Source: CAZHGD01 sp964531735
Lineage (GTDB): Bacteria > Armatimonadota > UBA10988
DNA: 27,824 bases
Direction of reading: 5' to 3'
Assembly (NCBI GenBank): GCA_964531735.1
Contig: CAZHGD010000097.1
Span: 1-27,824, forward strand
Within the stretch, counting starts at the first letter, position 1; each line of letters opens with the position of its first letter. The translations under genes were made by a program, and so were the position numbers. Under the pieces are notes generated by a model. That model was not told the DNA's origin. It did no database searches and saw only the letters and a program-made list of their open reading frames with translations. Below are positions 14,058 through 24,400 of the stretch, piece by piece.

Positions 14058-16700
14058 CTACCGCCGGCGCCTGGCGCTCGCTGCCTTTCGGCCGCAGCTC
14101 GGGCGGTGGTCGTAGTGGCGCGCCCGGCGCTGCCAGCGCGACGCGATGGTGCGGCCGGTGACGTACTGGAACACGCGCGGATAGAGCAGCCCGCAGCTCT
14201 CGTCGCGGTCCACCTGGTACTCCCACGGCTGCCCGGTGACGATGACCTTGCCGGGCCCCACCGGCATCTCGAACAGCGTGGCGGCCCCGTTGTCCGCGCT
14301 GTTGGTGTAGACCACCGCATCCGCCGGCAGCGCGCCGAACCGCTCGTGGCTGGCGTAGGTCCCGTACAGCGAGGTGGGCAGGTCGGCGGTCAGCGGCTTG
14401 TCGCCGGGGCACGCATTGTAGTTCTCGATGGCCGCGTCGGTGGTCACGCCGCGCGGCAGACAGACGCCGGCCTCGGCCATGCTGCCTTCGGCCCAGCCGA
14501 GGTCGCAGGCTTCCCAGAGCACCGTGCCGCCTGCCTCCAGGAAGCGGTAGACGCGATCCTGCGCAGCGGCCAGGTGGTTGTAGAAGCTCTGGTCCTGGTC
14601 GTTGGTGATGATCACCAGGTCGTACTGTGGCCGCAGCACCACCGTGGCCAAGTCACTCGACGGCCGCACCTCGTACTGCCCCTCCGCGGTGCCGGCGGTG
14701 AACCCGAGGTCGCCCATCACCGTTTCGAAGGCGCCCGAATCCCAGGGCAGGTGGTCGCGGAACGCCAGCACGTGCTGCGCGGTGCCGCCGGCCGTGCCGT
14801 TGGAGGCCACCGTGACATAGCGGTAGGTGCGCCCGATCAGCCCGGCGGCGTTCTTGACCTCGAGGAACACCTGGTACGTGCCGGCCACCGGGTACGGATG
14901 GTCGACGGTCTTGGCGGTCTGCCAGGCGACATCCCAAGTGCCGTCACCGTCGAAGTCCCAGCGGACCACCAGGTCCGCGGTGGCGGTGACCGGGTCGGAG
15001 GAGCCCGCGGCGTCGAAGGTCACGGTCTGACCGGCGGTGGGCGCTGACGGGCTGGCAGTGAAACCAGCCGTCGGCGGGATGGCGGCGCCGGCCAGCGAGA
15101 GCACACCGTTGGTCTGCACCACGTGGTAGCGAACGTGGCTGGGAGCACCGCCGAGCAGGTCGTAGAAGAACGGCAGCTTCTCGTTGGCCCAGTCCACGGC
15201 CTTGAACGCCGCGCAGACGGTGCCCAGCACGGCCTTGGCACTGGCCAGCAGGCGACAGGCGGGAGCGTAGCGGAGGTCCGACCAGACGAGGTGCATGATG
15301 TCTTTGAGCACCGCGAAGTTGTTGTGCGAGAGGATGTCGCACAGCCCCGTGATGGCGCCGTAGACGTCGCCTTCCTGCAGGGCCTTGATCTCGTCGGCCA
15401 AGGTGTTGGCGAAATCGATGGCGTCGGCGGCCAGCACGATCTGCGCCAACTGTTGGCCAGTCGGCGCCGGCAGGTCGGCCAGCAGGCTGATCAGGTACAG
15501 CGAGGCGCGCATCAGGTTGCAGTAGGTGGCATAGCTACTCACACCGCGCGGGGCCACCGTGTCCAGGCCCACCTCGCCGAAGTTGAAGCCCTTGTAGAAG
15601 TCGACGGTGTAGCTGCCGTTGCCGAGCGAGTAGTCCTGGGTGATGTCGCTGGTGGGCACCACCGGTGGCCAGCCGAGTTGGAGCCTGAGCACGCCTTCAC
15701 GCCCGGTGACCAGCGTGCGATAGCTGGGCGACTGTGCGCCCTGTCGGGTGACGTCGACCTCGTAGGCCACTTGCCGCGGATTGACCCAGGTGACCAGCGG
15801 CCCGGCGGGATCGTTGATGTGTGGGTCGCCGTTGGCGTCGACCTGGTCGCGCCGCGCCGTGATGCCATAGGTGGACAGGACGTCCTTGATGATCTTGAAG
15901 GCCAGACGCGGAATGTCGGGGAACACGTTGGCATCGAAGGCGTTCTTCGGCTCGGACTTCAGGGCGGTGCTGATGGCGGTGAGCAGCGCTTGCCAGTCGG
16001 CGTGCTGCTCGCACTTGAGCAGGACCTCGTTGCGCTGGTCTGGCGGTAGCACGAGCACGTAGGGGTTGAGGCAAATCAGGCCGAAAGCCATCTCGCGAGC
16101 GCCGACGGCGATGGGTGTGCCGTCCTGCCGCGCCCGGCGCACCTTGGCGGTGGGCGGGATGTAGGCGAACGCAAACGGGCTGCCGGTGGCATCCTCGACC
16201 GCGGCCGCGATGCCGCCGCCGTTGCGCGAGACGGTCACTGTGGCCTGGCCGCTGGTGTCCGTGCTGGCGCCGTCGAAGAAGGTGACCACGCTGGTCTGGC
16301 CGCCACCCAGCGGCGAGCCGGTCGGCATCTGCACTTGCAGCGTCGCCTGCGACTGGTCGCCGGCGGCCAGCACGTCGTTGCCGGCGCCCACCTCATACGG
16401 TGGGGCCAGCGTGTTGTCGTAGTGGTAGGTCTCGCCGCCTTTCCAGATGGTGATGGCGTTGGTGACCAGGTTGATATCATCGAACTGACCCACCTTCCAG
16501 CCTTGGATATAGCCGGTCAGCTCGTTGATGGTGATCCCGCGATCCGAGTTGGTGTCAGCGGGATGGTACGACACCAGTTGCCTGGTGGCTGCGGCCGTCG
16601 CGGCCTGGCTCGGCATGCCGCGATGCGAGCCGCCGCAGCCTTGCAGCAGCCAGGCGCTGAGCGCCACCACGAGAGCGGTTCTACGCACCAAAGTCGGCAT
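14058..16700 (-). CDS. Large surface lipoprotein with dockerin-like motif, PKD domain and amidotransferase-like C-terminus
   Basis: 880 residues. ATG 16700 follows GAGGAG and gives a lipoprotein signal with lipobox L19-Q20-G21-C22; upstream in-frame starts lack this. Residues 48-66 (ADTNSDRGITINELTGYI) resemble a dockerin/EF-hand calcium loop. A middle region of about 450 residues is unrecognised. A PKD/Ig-like domain at about 535-630 has DAAGSSDP, RWDFDGDGTWD and YQVFLEVKN signatures. The last 220 residues (YDLVIITNDQ, FLEAGGTVLWEAC, GPGKVIVTGQPWEYQ) resemble a class-I glutamine-amidotransferase-like fold as in ThuA/DUF4350-type proteins, with no clear catalytic triad. Probably a surface or periplasmic binding protein. 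It could be part of the neighbouring system or independent; a 547-base gap separates it from the operon. Confidence 0.8.
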   Translation of the reverse strand: MPTLVRRTALVVALSAWLLQGCGGSHRGMPSQAATAAATRQLVSYHPADTNSDRGITINELTGYIQGWKVGQFDDINLVTNAITIWKGGETYHYDNTLAPPYEVGAGNDVLAAGDQSQATLQVQMPTGSPLGGGQTSVVTFFDGASTDTSGQATVTVSRNGGGIAAAVEDATGSPFAFAYIPPTAKVRRARQDGTPIAVGAREMAFGLICLNPYVLVLPPDQRNEVLLKCEQHADWQALLTAISTALKSEPKNAFDANVFPDIPRLAFKIIKDVLSTYGITARRDQVDANGDPHINDPAGPLVTWVNPRQVAYEVDVTRQGAQSPSYRTLVTGREGVLRLQLGWPPVVPTSDITQDYSLGNGSYTVDFYKGFNFGEVGLDTVAPRGVSSYATYCNLMRASLYLISLLADLPAPTGQQLAQIVLAADAIDFANTLADEIKALQEGDVYGAITGLCDILSHNNFAVLKDIMHLVWSDLRYAPACRLLASAKAVLGTVCAAFKAVDWANEKLPFFYDLLGGAPSHVRYHVVQTNGVLSLAGAAIPPTAGFTASPSAPTAGQTVTFDAAGSSDPVTATADLVVRWDFDGDGTWDVAWQTAKTVDHPYPVAGTYQVFLEVKNAAGLIGRTYRYVTVASNGTAGGTAQHVLAFRDHLPWDSGAFETVMGDLGFTAGTAEGQYEVRPSSDLATVVLRPQYDLVIITNDQDQSFYNHLAAAQDRVYRFLEAGGTVLWEACDLGWAEGSMAEAGVCLPRGVTTDAAIENYNACPGDKPLTADLPTSLYGTYASHERFGALPADAVVYTNSADNGAATLFEMPVGPGKVIVTGQPWEYQVDRDESCGLLYPRVFQYVTGRTIASRWQRRARHYDHRPSCGRKAASARRRR

Positions 16701-16766
16701 CTGCGACTCCTCACCCCAGCGTAGCGGGCGCCAGCCGACCGGCTGAGGCCCAAGCACCAGCAACCG

Positions 16767-17096
16767 TCACGGCCACGCGGCGGCCCCGGTCACCCGCCAG
16801 CCCAGCGGGCCAGCAGACGCCGAGCCATACCGGCCACGGCCACCGAGGCGAACGGCCATGGCAAACAGGTAACCCTCGTGGAGGACGTCTTGCCGGTCGT
16901 TCATCCCCACTTGGACCACTTCACCCCATCTACCGCACGCCGCCGATGGCGTCAAGCCGGTCTGCGCCAGACTGGTGATCTCGGCCGACTCCGCTTGCGG
17001 CTCGCGGCTCTCGTGCAGCTTCGCCAGCTCAGGCGGCACCGTCGCAGGGCGGCCACCGCACAGCGGCACCACCAACGCTGCCGGATGAGGTGTCAC
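16767..17096 (-). CDS. Doubtful small reading frame or gene remnant
   Basis: From a GTG at 17096 the minus strand reads about 109 residues (for example PPELAKLHESREPQAESAEI and MNDRQDVLHEGYLFAMAVRL) with GC-rich third positions like real genes here. There is no ribosome site, and no family is recognised. The frame continues upstream to 17366 through repeat sequence. It lies in a repeat-rich scar, so it may be the tail of a decayed gene such as a transposase. Confidence 0.25.
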   Translation of the reverse strand: MTPHPAALVVPLCGGRPATVPPELAKLHESREPQAESAEITSLAQTGLTPSAACGRWGEVVQVGMNDRQDVLHEGYLFAMAVRLGGRGRYGSASAGPLGWRVTGAAAWP

Positions 17097-17265
17097 GAAG
17101 GCGCCCACCTGCGCCTGGCTCGGCCGGCCGGCACCCACGCACCGTGACTGCTGGCCCAACGGCGATGCCACCGACCACGGCGATCGACCGGCACCAACGC
17201 AACCCGACGCCATCGAGCGCCACGCACGAGGCCCGTGCCGCTCCGCCGCTCGCTTCGCCACACGG

Positions 17266-17299
17266 CCCCGAACTCGGTGACACCCCGAACTCGGTGACA
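17266..17299. repeat. Perfect 17-bp tandem repeat, two copies
   Basis: 17266-17282 and 17283-17299 are identical (CCCCGAACTCGGTGACA). The second copy runs into the left arm of the inverted repeat at 17292, so tandem and inverted repeats are fused into one structure. Confidence 0.85.
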
Positions 17300-17404
17300 T
17301 GATACTAGTTTTGGCCGCCGCTCGGCCTGTGGTGGCGGTCCGCACCGGGCTTGAGCGCCGGTCCACAACGATGCGCGGCGCTGGAAACTAGTATCATGTC
17401 ACCG
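17292..17404. mobile_element. 113-bp MITE-like element with 20-bp perfect inverted repeats
   Basis: 17292-17311 (CGGTGACATGATACTAGTTT) is the exact reverse complement of 17385-17404. The 73-bp interior is GC-rich, has no gene and can form smaller hairpins. Size and structure suit a non-autonomous element or a paired palindromic extragenic repeat (BIME/REPIN type) moved by a transposase elsewhere. No transposase for it is present in the window. Confidence 0.6.
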
Positions 17405-17432
17405 GTTGTTATCACCGGTTGTTGGGCGAATA

Positions 17433-17574
17433 CGAGTATCACGTCTCCTGGTCTCCCCGGTTGTTGGGCGAAAACGAGTATCACGTCCCCTGGTTTCCCC
17501 GAATACGAGTATCACGTCCCCTGGTCTCCCCGGTTGTTGGGCGAAAACGAGTATCACGTCCCCTGGTTTCCCCG
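17433..17574. repeat. Array of four 27-bp units in a 73-bp higher-order repeat
   Basis: Unit CGAGTATCACGTC(C/T)CCTGG then T(C/T)TCCCCG occurs at 17433-17459, 17475-17501, 17506-17532 and 17548-17574. The separators alternate (GGTTGTTGGGCGAAAA, then AATA, then GGTTGTTGGGCGAAAA), so the array is two tandem copies of a 73-bp block. GTATCACGT resembles GTATCATGT in the inverted repeat at 17385, so the elements are probably related. The array ends exactly where the orphan rhs fragment begins. Confidence 0.85.
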
Positions 17575-17704
17575 CATCGTAGGTCGCCACGTAGGACGAC
17601 AGCACGCTGCTGTCGCTGCGGCGGTGGACGAGGGCGGCTTGCCGGCCGACGTTGTCGTAGGTGTACGCTGTCAGGCCGCCGTCGTGGTCGAGCATGGTGC
17701 GGCG
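17574..17704 (-). pseudogene. Orphan rhs fragment with two YD repeats deleted
   Basis: On the minus strand it reads RRTMLDHDGGLTAYTY joined to DNVGRQAALVHRRSD and SSYVATYDA. The giant RHS gene has the same two segments at 20930-21184 but separated by 42 residues. The junction falls in GTAGGTGT, which occurs at 21012 and 21138 in the full gene, exactly 126 bp (two 63-bp repeats) apart. The fragment has no start or RHS core and is bounded on one side by the 27-bp repeat array, so it is a recombination relic rather than a gene. Confidence 0.85.
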
Positions 17705-17797
17705 TGGACTGTGGTGCTCACGTTGCCCGTGCATGACCTGGCCCCCGATGGCCGCGTCGCCGGGTTGTGCTGGCCCTCATTCGCCGCTGCCGCCAGC

Positions 17798-18469
17798 TTA
17801 CGGGGCTAAGCCCTGCAGTGCCGGTCCTTCTGGTGCACTCGGGTCGTAGCCGGCGACGAGCAGCACGTGGCCCGACCCCGCCTTGGCCCATGGCGGCATG
17901 CTAGCCCGTTCCACGCCAGGCGCGATGTGGCCCTGGAATGTCCACGTGTCAAGCCACTCCAACTGCTGCTCGAGCGACGTCCCGATGGGTACCGCCCAAC
18001 CCGCGTGTGTCACAAACCGCCGCGTGTCTGGATCGAAGCACGCAAGCGCGCCTGGCGGCTCCATGCCGCCGAGCGGTCTTCCGCCGGTGACCCAGAGGCG
18101 GCACTGAGTCGATGAACTACCTAGTGCCGTCTCGCCACGCAGCTCAGCTCGGGGCGTTAGTAGGAAATGCTCAACCAGGAACGCTAGGTGCCTATCGCTC
18201 TGGCGCAGAACCAGGACCAAGGCGTACACACGGCTGTCAAATCGTTCGCCTATGTAGAACCAGGCCAGCCTTGCTGCTTGGTCCTCGCCAACCCGGACTT
18301 CGGCAGTGCCCCCAATTCGTTCGGGTAGCACCGTGGCGAACGGACCCCGCTTCTGACCCGTGCATGCGCAAGTCATCCAGGCCGCCAGTACCGCCAGGCA
18401 GCACACTGCGCCGGCACGCTTGGCGAGCCGAGGGCCCCCGTCAGTAGATCGTTGTCTCTGCCAGTTCAT
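17798..18469 (-). CDS. Small exported protein overlapping the RHS 3' end, candidate immunity protein
   Basis: 223 residues. ATG 18469 lies 29 bases inside the end of the RHS gene and has AAGGAGAG upstream; the frame extends further up, but only as RHS shadow. The N-terminus is basic, then hydrophobic (AVCCLAVLAAWMTCAC), with Cys34 and Cys36 at its end. This is a signal peptide or membrane anchor, possibly a lipoprotein though the lipobox is poor. The mature part (FYIGERFDSRVYALVLVLRQ, LLTPRAELRG, WLDTWTFQGH) is not recognised. Its position directly after a polymorphic RHS tip is where immunity genes lie in rhs loci; that role is inferred from context. Base composition is less GC-rich than the RHS repeats, like the tip. 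Confidence 0.7.
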   Translation of the reverse strand: MNWQRQRSTDGGPRLAKRAGAVCCLAVLAAWMTCACTGQKRGPFATVLPERIGGTAEVRVGEDQAARLAWFYIGERFDSRVYALVLVLRQSDRHLAFLVEHFLLTPRAELRGETALGSSSTQCRLWVTGGRPLGGMEPPGALACFDPDTRRFVTHAGWAVPIGTSLEQQLEWLDTWTFQGHIAPGVERASMPPWAKAGSGHVLLVAGYDPSAPEGPALQGLAP

Positions 18470-21400
18470 CGCAACAATCTCTCCTTCGGGAGTCCTCGTG
18501 GCATTGCCCGGTCTGCCAGACGTCTCTCTGGAACGACCACGTCCAGTGCCGGGGCGCCGGGGTCTGCCCCAGAGAGCCATTCTCCTGAATGCATGCAGCC
18601 CAGGCGTTCATGATCTCGACACCCAACGATGGCGGACGCAGAATAGCAGCGTAGGAATTGTCGAAATTGTAGTCGTCCTCGAAGACATGAACTACGCTGC
18701 ACTGCATTGAGTTGCAGTTTGGATCGACAGGCCTGCAGCTTCGCCCCAACAGCAGCGTGCGTAGTCTGTGCGTTCCGGTAGCCAGGAACAGGTCAACGTT
18801 GGACTTAGCTGGTGCAGAGGTGCTGTTGGGACATCTGTAGTGACCGCCTGACTGGTCGCTTGCCACGAGTTCCGGTGGTGGGTTGCATCGCCCGCATCCC
18901 GAGAAACGCGCCCAGTCGCTAAGGCACTCTCTTTCGGCCCTACAGACGCGCTGCTCGCGATAGTCCTTCCAGAAGAGGCCAGCGATGCTGTCGTTCAGAA
19001 CAAGGTCGCCTCCATACCCCCGGTACCAGTACTCCAGGAAGGCGGCCCCCACCGGATAGTCCGAGCGTCGCAGAAGGTCTATCCCCGAGCGATACAGGTT
19101 AAACAACGCGATCTTCAATGATTCGTGATCGCGACACAGCCGCTTTATGCCCTTGAGCTCCGGCTCTTCTGCCACGCCCTTGCCCCCCTTTGGTGCCGGA
19201 TAGGCGTCTTTGCCTCCTGCCTTGCGCCACTCGCTCCTTACCCACTCGACTCGTTTGCGAAGCTCTTGCTTGGAAGCATGGTCTACCCCCATGCCAGTAG
19301 CATCTTGGTCTCGGACAGGTCGGTTGCTCGCATAGAACCGTAGGTTATAGGGGGGCTCCATTGGCGATAGAAGGTCGTTGCTAAGCCAGGATCCTGACCG
19401 CACTTGGTAGTGACGCGCTCGGACATACAACCGCGCTGCCTGGTCGCGGTAGTACCCCACCTGCCCACCAAACCCCACCACCCCCGCGCTCGCCGCCAAC
19501 TCCGTCCCGAACGCCGTATACACCGGCGCGCTCACCACCGCGCCGCCGGCGTCCGTCACCTGCCGCGTGTTGGCCGACATATCGTAGGTGAGGTGGCTGC
19601 TCACCGCGCCCTTCCGCACCGTGCTCAGCCCGCCCCAGTACCCCGGGAAGTCCGTGTACTGCGCGGCCGTGGCGCCGCTGCTCACCTCCGCCAGCAGGTT
19701 CTGCTGGTCCCACACGCACTCCGTCGTCCCGTCGGGCGTCGCCTTCCGCCGGCGCAGGCCGTCGGCGCCGTAGGCGTAGTCCTCCACCCGCCCATTCTCC
19801 GCAACCTGCACCAGCCGGTCCTCCGCGTCCCAGGTGTAGGTGACCGTGTGACCTGGAGCCGCTTCAGCTAGGGTATTCCCATTTTGGTCATACGTTATGT
19901 TGGTCACGCCCAGGCTTTGGGTGCCGGCGAAGGTCACCGCGGCGTCGGTGCGGAGTAGCCGCGGGGGCTGGCCGACCTTGGTGATCGCCACCGCCAGCAC
20001 CGGCGTGGCGTCGACGTCGATGGTCAGCGGTTCGGGCAGCGTCAGGTCGACGCGGCTGCCGCCGGCCGCGGTGATGGTGCCGGCGGCGATGGTGGTCACT
20101 CCGACCAGCCCCGCCGTACACAGCAGCAGCGTCACCGCCCAGTGGTCGCTCTCGTCCCAGGTGCCCGCCGCGCCGACCGCGTCGAGGGTGACCGATGACA
20201 GCAGGTAGGTGTGCGCGGTGGACAACGGCATCACCAGCGCCAGCGCGTCGCTGCTGTAGGGCGCGGCCACGAGCCCGCCCAGCCCGCCGTCGCCCCACGG
20301 CACCATGGCGCCGTCTTCATCACGGAAGAGGGTCGCGGTGCCGGCGGCGGACAGCAGCGGGCCCGGCTGGCCCACCTGGCTGACCGCGACGGTCACCTGC
20401 GGCGTGGCGCTCGCGTCCACCGCCTGCGACGGCACGGGCACCGGCAAGCGCACCAGACCCGCGCCGGCCTGCGCGAAGGTGGCGGTGGCCAAGGTGCCGA
20501 CCACATTACCGGCCGCGTTGCGGGTTTGCAGGCTGACCAGCCAATGGTTCGCCGCGTCCCAGGTGCCGGCGCCACCGACCAGGACCACCGTGGCCTGCTC
20601 GACGGCGTACTGCCCGGTGTCCAGCGTGGTGGCCAGCGCCAGGGCGTCACCGCTGAAGGGCGCTCTCACCACCGGCCGCAGCGCGCCCAGCGCCGCGGCT
20701 GCGGCGAAGCTCTCGGTGGTGAGCAGTTCGTCACCGGTGTTGTAGGTGTAGCTGGTGACCAGCCCGCCGCCGCGGTCCATGGACAGGCGGTTGCCCATCG
20801 CGTCGTAGGTGTAGCGGTAGCGGTACGCGTAGGTGCCGGTCCGCTGCTCGTCGATGAGCTGGCCGGTGGCGTCGTAGGCGTAGTGGTAGGTCCCGTCCAG
20901 TTCATCCACGCGCACGCGGTTGCCGACCGCATCGTAGGTGGCCCCATACGACGACAGCACGGTGTGGTCGCTGCGGCGGTGGACGAGGGCGGCCGGCCGG
21001 CCGACGTTGTCGTAGGTGTGGTGCGCCGTGACGCCGTTGGCCAGCGTCTGCCGTTCCAGCCGGCCGGACAGCTTCCAGTCCCAGGTGGTGGTCTCGGCGA
21101 AGGGGTTGGTGACCGTGGCGAGCTGGTCGTCCAGGTTGTAGGTGTAGGCGGTCAGGCCGCCGTCGTGGTCGAGCATGGTGCGGCGGTTGCCGACCGGATC
21201 GTAGGTGTAGGTCAGCCGGAACCCGCGCGGATCGGCCACGGCGGTCTGCCGGCCGAGCGCATCGAGCACGTACTCGGTCAGCCCGAGGCTGTCCTCCACG
21301 GCGGTCTGGCGGCCGGCCGTGTCGTAGGTGGTGGTGACCCGCGTGCCGTCATGGTAGAGCCGGCCGATCTCGCGGCCGACCGGATCGTAGGCATAGGTCG

Positions 21401-24400
21401 TGGTCCAGCCGCGGCCGTCGGTGCGAGTGCTGGTTTGGCCGCGCTGGTCGTAGGTGAACAGTGTCCAGCGGCCCTGCGGGTCCTGGGTGCCGACCTGTTG
21501 ACCGGCCAGGTTGTAGACGGTGGTGGTGCGGCGGCCGTCGGGGCCGATGGACGCGGTCCAGGCGCCGAGGGCGTCGTACTCGGTGCGGAAGGTGTGGCCG
21601 CCGGCGTTCTGGACCGCCACGGTGCGGCCGAGGGCGTCGTAGGTCTCGGTGGTCCGGTGGCCTTGCGGGTCCTCGGTGGCGAGGCGCCGGCCGAGCGGGT
21701 CGTAGTACCAGGTCGTAAGGTGTCCATCGCCGTCCACCGAGGCGACGCGGCCGTCGGACAGGTACCGCGTGGTGGTGCGCAGCCCGTCCGGATCGGTGGT
21801 GGCGATCACGCGGCCGAGGCCGTCGTAGACGGTGGCCGACTCGGCCCCGCGCGGCGTGGTCTCGCTGAGGCGGCGACCGTCGGCGTCGTAGGCGGTGTGC
21901 GAGGTGTGGTCGTTGGCGTCCTGCAGCGCGACGCTGCGGCCGAGGGCGTCGAAGAGGGACGCCGTGACGCCGTCCAGCGCGTCGCGCGTGCTCACCGGCT
22001 GGTAGAGCGAGTCATAGGTCGTTTGGGTGACCTGTCCGAGCGCGTCGGTGAACTGCTGCGCCCGGCCGGCCGAGAGCACCGTCGTGGTGGTCCGCGCGCT
22101 CATCGCGTCGACCATGGCGGTGATGTCCTGGGCCACCAGATACACCGAGGTGGTCCGGTAACCGAGCGGGTCGACCGCGGCGACCGGGCGGCCGTCGGCA
22201 TCGTAGTCCTGCGACGACGCGTGGCCGAGCGCGTCGATGGTGGTGCTGACGCGGCCGACGGCGTCGTAGACCGTGGTGCTGCGCGCGCCGTTCGGCCGCA
22301 CCGAGGCAATCGCGTGTCCAGCCTCGTCATAGACCTGGGTGGTCACCCGGCCGAGGGCGTCCTGGCGGGCGATGGCCTGGCCGGCGGCATCATAGCTGGT
22401 GCTGGTGCGCCAGCCGAGGGCATCGATGGTGGCGATGGCCCGGCCGGCCGGGTCGTAGACGGTGGTCGTGCGGTACCCGCGCGAGTCGATGCTGGCCACG
22501 CGGCGGCCGACCGCGTCGTAGATGGTCCAACTGGTGTCGCCGACGGCGTTGACGCCGCCGACCGGGCGGTCGAGGGCGTCGTAGCTGGTGGTGGTGCGGT
22601 AGCCCAGCGGGCTGACCGTGGCGATGGGCCGGCTGAGGCTGTCGAGCACCGTGGCCGTGGTGTGCCCCAGCGCATCGATGGTGCCGGTGGCGCGGTTGTA
22701 GGCATCGTAGACGGTGCGGGTCAGGTGGCCCTGGGCATCCTGGGTCGCCGCCGGGCGGCCGCACTCGTCGTAGGTGGTGGTGGTGCGGAACCCGTTCGGG
22801 TCGACCGTGGCCAGGGCGCGGCCATAGGCGTCGGTGAGGAAGGCGGTGCGCTGGTTGTTCGGCGTCAGCACCGTGGCCTGGCCACCGTAGGCGTTGTAGC
22901 TGTGCGTGGTCCGGTAACCCAGCGGCGTGATGTCCACCAGTGGGTGACCCTCCGGATCGTAGTGCCAGGTGCTGGTGTGCCCCAGCGCGTCGATGGCCGT
23001 CAAGCGGTGACCGCTTGGTCCGTAGGTGCTGGTGGCCGCGTAGCCCAGCGGGTTGACCTGGGCCACCTGGTTGCCCGCCAGGTCCCAGATATGCTGCGTG
23101 GTGCGGCCCAACGGGTCGGTCTCGCCGGCCAGGTCGCCGTAGGCGTCATAGCCATAGGTCCAGGTGGCGCCGAGCGGATCGGTCCGCGACACCTGACGGT
23201 CGTGGCCGTCGTAGGTGGTGGTGGTGGTGTACCCGTTGGCGTCGGTGACGCGGGCGCGGTTGCCGCGCGCGTCATAGCCGAAGGTGGTGAGCGCACCGAG
23301 GGCGTCCTGGGTCATCCACAGGAAGTCGCCCGCATCGTAGGTGTTGCTGACGATGGTCAGCGCGCCGCGGACCGAAGTCAGCAGCCCGCCCAGGCCCTGC
23401 GCGCAGGTGGCGAAGGTGTTGGTGGTCACATTGCCCAGTGCGTCGGTGTGGGTCGTCAGCCGGCCGTGGGCATCGTAGCTGTAGTGCTGCGACACACCCG
23501 CGCTGTCGGTCACCGTGGTGTACTTCAGCGGGTTGTTCGGGTCGGCATAGGTGTAGGTGGCGCTGCCTGGGAAGGTGCTGCCGAGCAGCTCGCCATCGCC
23601 ATTGAAGTGGAGCGACCAGGTGCCGACGGTGGTGCCGGCGGCGTCATCGAGTTCGACGACCACCTCCTGGTCGGTGTCGTACTCGTAGCGCCAGGCGACG
23701 CCGCGGCCGTCGACCACGCCGGCGGCGCGGTAGCCGTCCAGGTGGTAGAGCAACTGCGCGGTGCTCTGTTGGCCAGGCTCCGGGCCGGGCACGGTGACCG
23801 TGCTGAGCAGGAGCACGGTGCCGGTCTCCGGCGGCACCTCGGGCACCTCCTGGTACGCGTAGCTCCAACGGGCCGCACCTGGCGTCTCGCCGCTCAAGTG
23901 GACCGGCGAGACCTGTGCCAGCGCCGTCTGCGGCTCGTCGCCGAGCGCCGCGAAGGTGTAGTCGACCTGGCGGCCGGCGGAATCGGTCAGCGCGCTCAGG
24001 TAGCCGCCGGCGTCGTAGCTCAAGGTCAGCAGCGTGACGGCGGCCTCGTTGGCCACCGCGGTCAGCCGGCGCTCGGTGTCCCAGGCAAACTCGACGTACA
24101 GCCCCGCCGGGTCGCTGCGGCGGTGCAGCGCGTAGCATTGCGTCGCGTGGGGCCGGAACGACCACAGCGTGTCACACGACCAGGCCATGGTCAGATCGGA
24201 CCACTGCCCCGGCGTGGCGGACGGGGTGCCGTAGACCACGTACGAGCTGCCTGGCGGCGGCAGCAGGTTGCCGGTGGGCACGCCGCCGGACAGCTCGACA
24301 GTCCAGCGGTGGAGCCGGCCGTTGGGGAACTCGAGCACCAGGGCCGGCCACGGCGCCGGCTCGTCGTCGGTCCAGACGCGGATGTCCCAGTTGTGCACCC

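Noticed and set aside
17097..17366. Extension of the doubtful minus-strand frame up to 17366
   Set aside because: This part crosses the tandem and inverted repeats, and protein-like composition is lost.
17433..17574. CRISPR array
   Set aside because: Spacers alternate between two fixed sequences of 16 and 4 bases instead of being unique and of constant length; no cas genes nearby.
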